Part shown: positions 61,245-64,000 of the stretch, piece after piece
How the letters are laid out: every line of letters starts with the position of its first letter
Position numbering within the stretch: the stretch's first letter is position 1
Notes under the pieces: model-generated
What the model was told of the DNA's origin: nothing
The model's input: the letters and a program-made list of their open reading frames with translations, nothing else
Database searches by the model: none
Assembly: GCA_001899585.1 (NCBI GenBank)
Contig: MKWE01000009.1
Span: 22,782-86,781 of the forward strand
Source: Rhodospirillales bacterium 70-18
Lineage (GTDB): Bacteria > Pseudomonadota > Alphaproteobacteria > Acetobacterales > Acetobacteraceae
DNA length: 64,000 bases
Reading direction: 5' to 3'
Position numbers and translations under genes: made by a program

Positions 61245-62279
61245 ATGATGAAAAAATTGACGATGACCGCTGGGGCATTGTTCGCCACCGCGATGCTGGC
61301 CGCGCCCGCCCCGGCCTTCGCCGAGGGCACGGGTTCCGCCACCATCGACGCTATCATCAAGCGCGGCGAGCTGATCTGCGGCGTCGCCGGCAACAACGCG
61401 ATGTTCTCGTTGCCCGACAGCAAGGGCGTGATGAAGGGAATGGATTCGGACAGCTGCCGCACCGTGGCCGCTGCCATCCTGGGCGACGCCAACAAGGTGA
61501 AGTTCGTGCCGCTGACGGCGCAGAACCGCTTCACGGCGCTGCAGTCCGGCGAGGTCGACCTGATCTACCGCTCGACCACCTGGACGCTGGGGCGCGAGGC
61601 GAACCTGGGCGGGCTGTTCGCCAGCGTGAACTATTATGACGGCACCGGCTTCCTGGTGAAGGCCAGCGCCGGGGTGAAGTCGGCCAAGGAGATGGACGGC
61701 GCGACCATCTGCGTCTCCCCGGGCACCAGCACCGAGCTGGCGATCGCCGACTACTACCGGGTCAACAACATGAAGTTCACGCCGATCCTGATCCAGGACG
61801 TGAACGAGATCCAGAACGCCTTCCTGTCGGGCCGCTGCGACGCCTATTCGACCGACAGCTCCAGCCTGGCGAGCTTCCGCTTCCAGCAGGGCGACAAGGC
61901 GAAGGACCTGGTGCTGCTGCCGGAGATCATCAGCAAGGAGCCGCTGGGCGGCATGGTGCGCAAGGGCGACGACAAGTTCTTCGACCTGGTGCGCTGGACC
62001 TTCTTCGCCACGCTGATCGCCGAGGAATACGGCGTCACCCAGGCCAATGTGGACACATTCATGACCAGCAACGTCCCGGACGTGCGCCGGCTGCTGGGCC
62101 TGGAAGGCGACATGGGCAAGGCGCTCGGGGTGGACAACAAGTTCGCCTACAACGCCATCAAGCAGGTGGGCAACTACGGCGAGATGTGGGAGCGCGACGT
62201 GACCCCGTTCGGCGTGCCGCGCGGCATCAACAACCTGTGGACCAAGGGCGGGCTGCAGTACGCGCCGCCGATGCGCTGA
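61245..62279 (+). CDS. aapJ: General L-amino acid ABC transporter binding protein (AapJ-like)
   Basis: A 344-residue periplasmic protein with signal LTMTAGALFATAMLAAPAPA-FA|EGT. The AapJ core is clear: RGELICGVAGNNAMFSLPDS, KGMDSDSCRTVAAAILGD, PLTAQNRFTALQSGEVDLIY and FGVPRGINNLW near the end. First gene of the operon; a hairpin and a 238-bp gap separate it from the permease genes, as is usual where the binding protein is made in excess. Confidence 0.93.
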   Translation: MMKKLTMTAGALFATAMLAAPAPAFAEGTGSATIDAIIKRGELICGVAGNNAMFSLPDSKGVMKGMDSDSCRTVAAAILGDANKVKFVPLTAQNRFTALQSGEVDLIYRSTTWTLGREANLGGLFASVNYYDGTGFLVKASAGVKSAKEMDGATICVSPGTSTELAIADYYRVNNMKFTPILIQDVNEIQNAFLSGRCDAYSTDSSSLASFRFQQGDKAKDLVLLPEIISKEPLGGMVRKGDDKFFDLVRWTFFATLIAEEYGVTQANVDTFMTSNVPDVRRLLGLEGDMGKALGVDNKFAYNAIKQVGNYGEMWERDVTPFGVPRGINNLWTKGGLQYAPPMR

Positions 62280-62291
62280 GCTGAGCGGATC

Positions 62292-62326
62292 GCCGCCCGG
62301 CCTGCCGCATGCGGGGGCCGGGCGGC
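62292..62326 (+). terminator. GC-rich attenuator-like hairpin after aapJ
   Basis: Arms GCCGCCCGGCC (62292-62302) and GGCCGGGCGGC (62316-62326) with a 13-base loop, 12 bp past the aapJ stop. No T-run. It probably protects the aapJ message or reduces read-through. The rest of the gap (to 62517) has a more A/T-rich stretch near 62475-62505 and no gene. Confidence 0.65.
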
Positions 62327-62517
62327 GTGCGTGGATGGGTGGCAGGCCGTTGCGGGGGACCGGGGCGGCCTGCCGCATATCGGGGCTGCATGCGGGATTG
62401 ATCTTGTGCCCCGGCATGCCGCACAATGCTGGTGGCTGTGATGCGCCTGCCGCACTTCTGTCGGCCTGGTTCTTGCTTGTTATTTTGACCTTAGATTAAT
62501 AAAGGCTCGCCCCGTCG

Positions 62518-63729
62518 ATGTCCGCATCCTCCTCCGACCCGCGCTTCGCCGGCGGCCGCAAGCCACCCAGCAAGGGCATCACGCTGAGCTGGGCCGACCC
62601 GAAGCTGCGTGCCATCGTCTGGCAGGTGGTGATCGTGGGGCTCGTGGCGGGGGCCATCTGGTACCTGGTGTCCAACACCGCGGCCAACCTGGCACAGCGG
62701 CGGATCGCCACCGGCTTCGCCTTCCTCGGCCGCACCGCGGCCATACCTATCGGCGAGCACCTGATTCCGTACGACCCGTCGGTGAACACCTATGGCCGCG
62801 CCGTGGTCATCGGTATCCTGAACACGCTGAAGGTGGCGGTGGTCGGCATTATCCTCACCACCATCCTGGGCACCGCCATCGGCATTGCCCAGTTGTCGCG
62901 CAACTGGCTGCTGGCGAAGCTGTCGGCGGCTTATGTGGAGTTCCTGCGCGACATCCCGGTGCTGCTGCAACTGCTGTTCTGGTACACCCTGGTGCAGACG
63001 CTGCCGGTGGTGCGTCAGGCCTGGAACCCGCTGCCCGGCGTGTTTATTTCCAACCGCGGCCTGCGGGTGCCGGAACTGGTCTGGCACGCGGCGCATACCT
63101 GGGCGCTGGTCGCCTTCCTGATCGGCGCGGCGCTGACCTTCGCGCTCAACCGGCGGGCCACCCGCGCGCAGGAGGCCACCGGCGTGCGCCCGCGCGTCTG
63201 GCCGGCGGCGCTGGCGCTGCTGGTGGGGCTGCCGCTGCTGGTCTGGGCCGCCATGGGGGCGCCGTTCACGCTCGACATGCCGGCCCGGCGCGGCTTCAAT
63301 TTCCAGGGCGGCGGGCTGCTGAGCCCCGAATACGTGGCGTTGCTGGTGGGGCTGGTGCTGTACACCTCCACCTATGCCGCCGAGAACGTGCGCACCGGCA
63401 TCCTGTCGGTGCCCACTGGCCAGTGGGAGGCCGCCGCCGCGCTGGGCCTGCGCCGCGGCACCGTGCTGCGCCAGGTCGTGCTGCCGCAGGCGCTGCGGGT
63501 GATTATCCCGCCGATGACCAGCACCTATCTCGGCATCACCAAGAACTCCTCGCTGGCGGTGGCGATCGGCTTCCAGGACGTTGTGTCGATCGTGAACACC
63601 ATCCTCAACCAGACTGGCCAGGCGATCGAGGGCATCGCACTGATCATGGCGGTGTACCTGAGCATCAGCCTGGGGATCAGCCTGTTCATGAACTGGTACA
63701 ACGCGCGCATCGCGCTGGTGGAGCGTTGA
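62518..63729 (+). CDS. aapQ: Amino acid ABC permease (AapQ-like)
   Basis: A 403-residue inner-membrane permease of the polar amino-acid type with a long insertion between TM3 and TM4. Landmarks: VEFLRDIPVLLQLLFWY, TYAAENVRTGILSVPTGQWE and EAA loop AAALGLRRGTVLRQVVLPQA. Pairs with AapM, encoded 4 bp downstream. Confidence 0.93.
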   Translation: MSASSSDPRFAGGRKPPSKGITLSWADPKLRAIVWQVVIVGLVAGAIWYLVSNTAANLAQRRIATGFAFLGRTAAIPIGEHLIPYDPSVNTYGRAVVIGILNTLKVAVVGIILTTILGTAIGIAQLSRNWLLAKLSAAYVEFLRDIPVLLQLLFWYTLVQTLPVVRQAWNPLPGVFISNRGLRVPELVWHAAHTWALVAFLIGAALTFALNRRATRAQEATGVRPRVWPAALALLVGLPLLVWAAMGAPFTLDMPARRGFNFQGGGLLSPEYVALLVGLVLYTSTYAAENVRTGILSVPTGQWEAAAALGLRRGTVLRQVVLPQALRVIIPPMTSTYLGITKNSSLAVAIGFQDVVSIVNTILNQTGQAIEGIALIMAVYLSISLGISLFMNWYNARIALVER

Positions 63730-63733
63730 GCCG

Positions 63734-64000
63734 ATGAGCGCCATCGCCCCGGGCCATCACGTCGCCCAGCCCAGCCGCGAGCCGCCGCCGTCGCTGATCG
63801 CCGGGCCGCTCGCCTGGATGCGGACCAACCTGTTCAACTCCTGGCTGTCCACCGCAGTGACGCTGGCGCTGGGCTATCTCGTGCTGCGGATGGGCACGAG
63901 CTTCATCCAATGGGCCTTCATCCATGCGGTCTGGACGGTGCCCATGGGCGCCAACGGCACGCTCGACCCGGCGGCCTGCCGCGCCGCCCAGGGGGTGGGC
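63734..64000 (+). CDS. aapM: Amino acid ABC permease (AapM-like), 3' partial
   Basis: The 89 visible codons begin MSAIAPGHHVAQPSREPPPS and include WMRTNLFNSWLSTAVTLAL, as in AapM N-termini. The frame is open to the window edge. Expected to be followed by aapP (ATPase). Confidence 0.88.
   Translation, partial: MSAIAPGHHVAQPSREPPPSLIAGPLAWMRTNLFNSWLSTAVTLALGYLVLRMGTSFIQWAFIHAVWTVPMGANGTLDPAACRAAQGVG

Noticed and set aside
1-64000. CRISPR arrays, rRNA and tRNA genes
   Set aside because: No regularly spaced direct repeats and no tRNA-like cloverleaf or rRNA sequence was recognised on either strand; a covariance-model scan was not possible.

Overview
The window is high-GC DNA (roughly 70 %) with long, tightly packed genes, many ATGA/GTGA start-stop overlaps and Tat- or Sec-exported periplasmic proteins. 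The gene families (clade I NosZ, paired Dpp/Aap transporters, a fused NADH-linked formate dehydrogenase, T-rich palindromes between genes) suggest an alphaproteobacterium, most likely an Acetobacteraceae-like, facultatively denitrifying heterotroph. The taxonomic call is inference; there is no rRNA or tRNA in the window.

Layout. (1) 1-7772: nitrous-oxide reductase operon nosR(partial)-nosZ-nosD-nosF-nosY-nosL, with a perfect FNR/NnrR-type box before nosZ; nosX does not follow. (2) 7780-12180: a decayed stretch with remnants of a vitamin-B12-type ribonucleotide reductase, a PRPP synthetase, an aminoglycoside-phosphotransferase-like kinase and a nicotinate phosphoribosyltransferase. A single inversion of about 8621-9689 cuts both the reductase and the PRPP synthetase; reversing it on paper restores both reading frames. 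(3) 12213-13047: scars of IS3, IS630 and a serine recombinase. (4) 13211-22551: thiolase + DUF35 protein, then a stress/anaerobiosis island (zinc alcohol dehydrogenase, helix-hairpin-helix protein, orphan GroEL, Hsp20, DUF2934 protein, small hydrolase, 53-aa mini-Hsp20, proteasome-like Ntn-hydrolase, BON-domain remnant). FNR-type boxes precede groEL, hsp20 and the PRPP synthetase remnant. Together with region 2, the gene content recalls the mycobacterial DosR dormancy regulon (NrdZ, PncB2, Rv2004c, Rv0571c, HspX). (5) 22557-25690: IS5 scar, an HpcH-type aldolase and an alpha/beta hydrolase, then a decayed serine recombinase.

(6) 25853-31185: an IclR-regulated NMT1/SsuABC-like importer with an SDR, a dimeric-barrel protein and a SIS-domain protein. 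(7) 31460-33099: VapC toxin with a beheaded antitoxin, IS5 transposase in two frames, an RpiR fragment and an IS3 tail. (8) 33144-40595: carbon-metabolism block (DOPA-dioxygenase-like protein, duplicated-domain protein, two-gene E1 dehydrogenase, acetolactate-synthase-like ThDP enzyme, SDR, 6-phosphogluconate dehydrogenase, gluconokinase). (9) 40692-45076: NAD-dependent formate dehydrogenase made of a fused FdsG-FdsB and FdsA. (10) 45175-53431: trans-sulfuration enzyme, dipeptide-type ABC transporter with a fused double ATPase, alpha/beta hydrolase. (11) 53436-59733: SDR, DsbA/FrnE-like protein, NDP-forming acyl-CoA synthetase, and a PaaG-PaaI-PaaK-like aromatic acyl-CoA set. (12) 59829-64000: amidohydrolase and the start of an aapJQM amino-acid ABC operon that runs off the window.

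Working picture: N2O respiration and formate oxidation supply low-oxygen energy metabolism, an FNR-controlled survival island sits beside nos and is half eroded by insertion elements and one inversion, and the right half is mostly transporters and CoA/ThDP catabolism.
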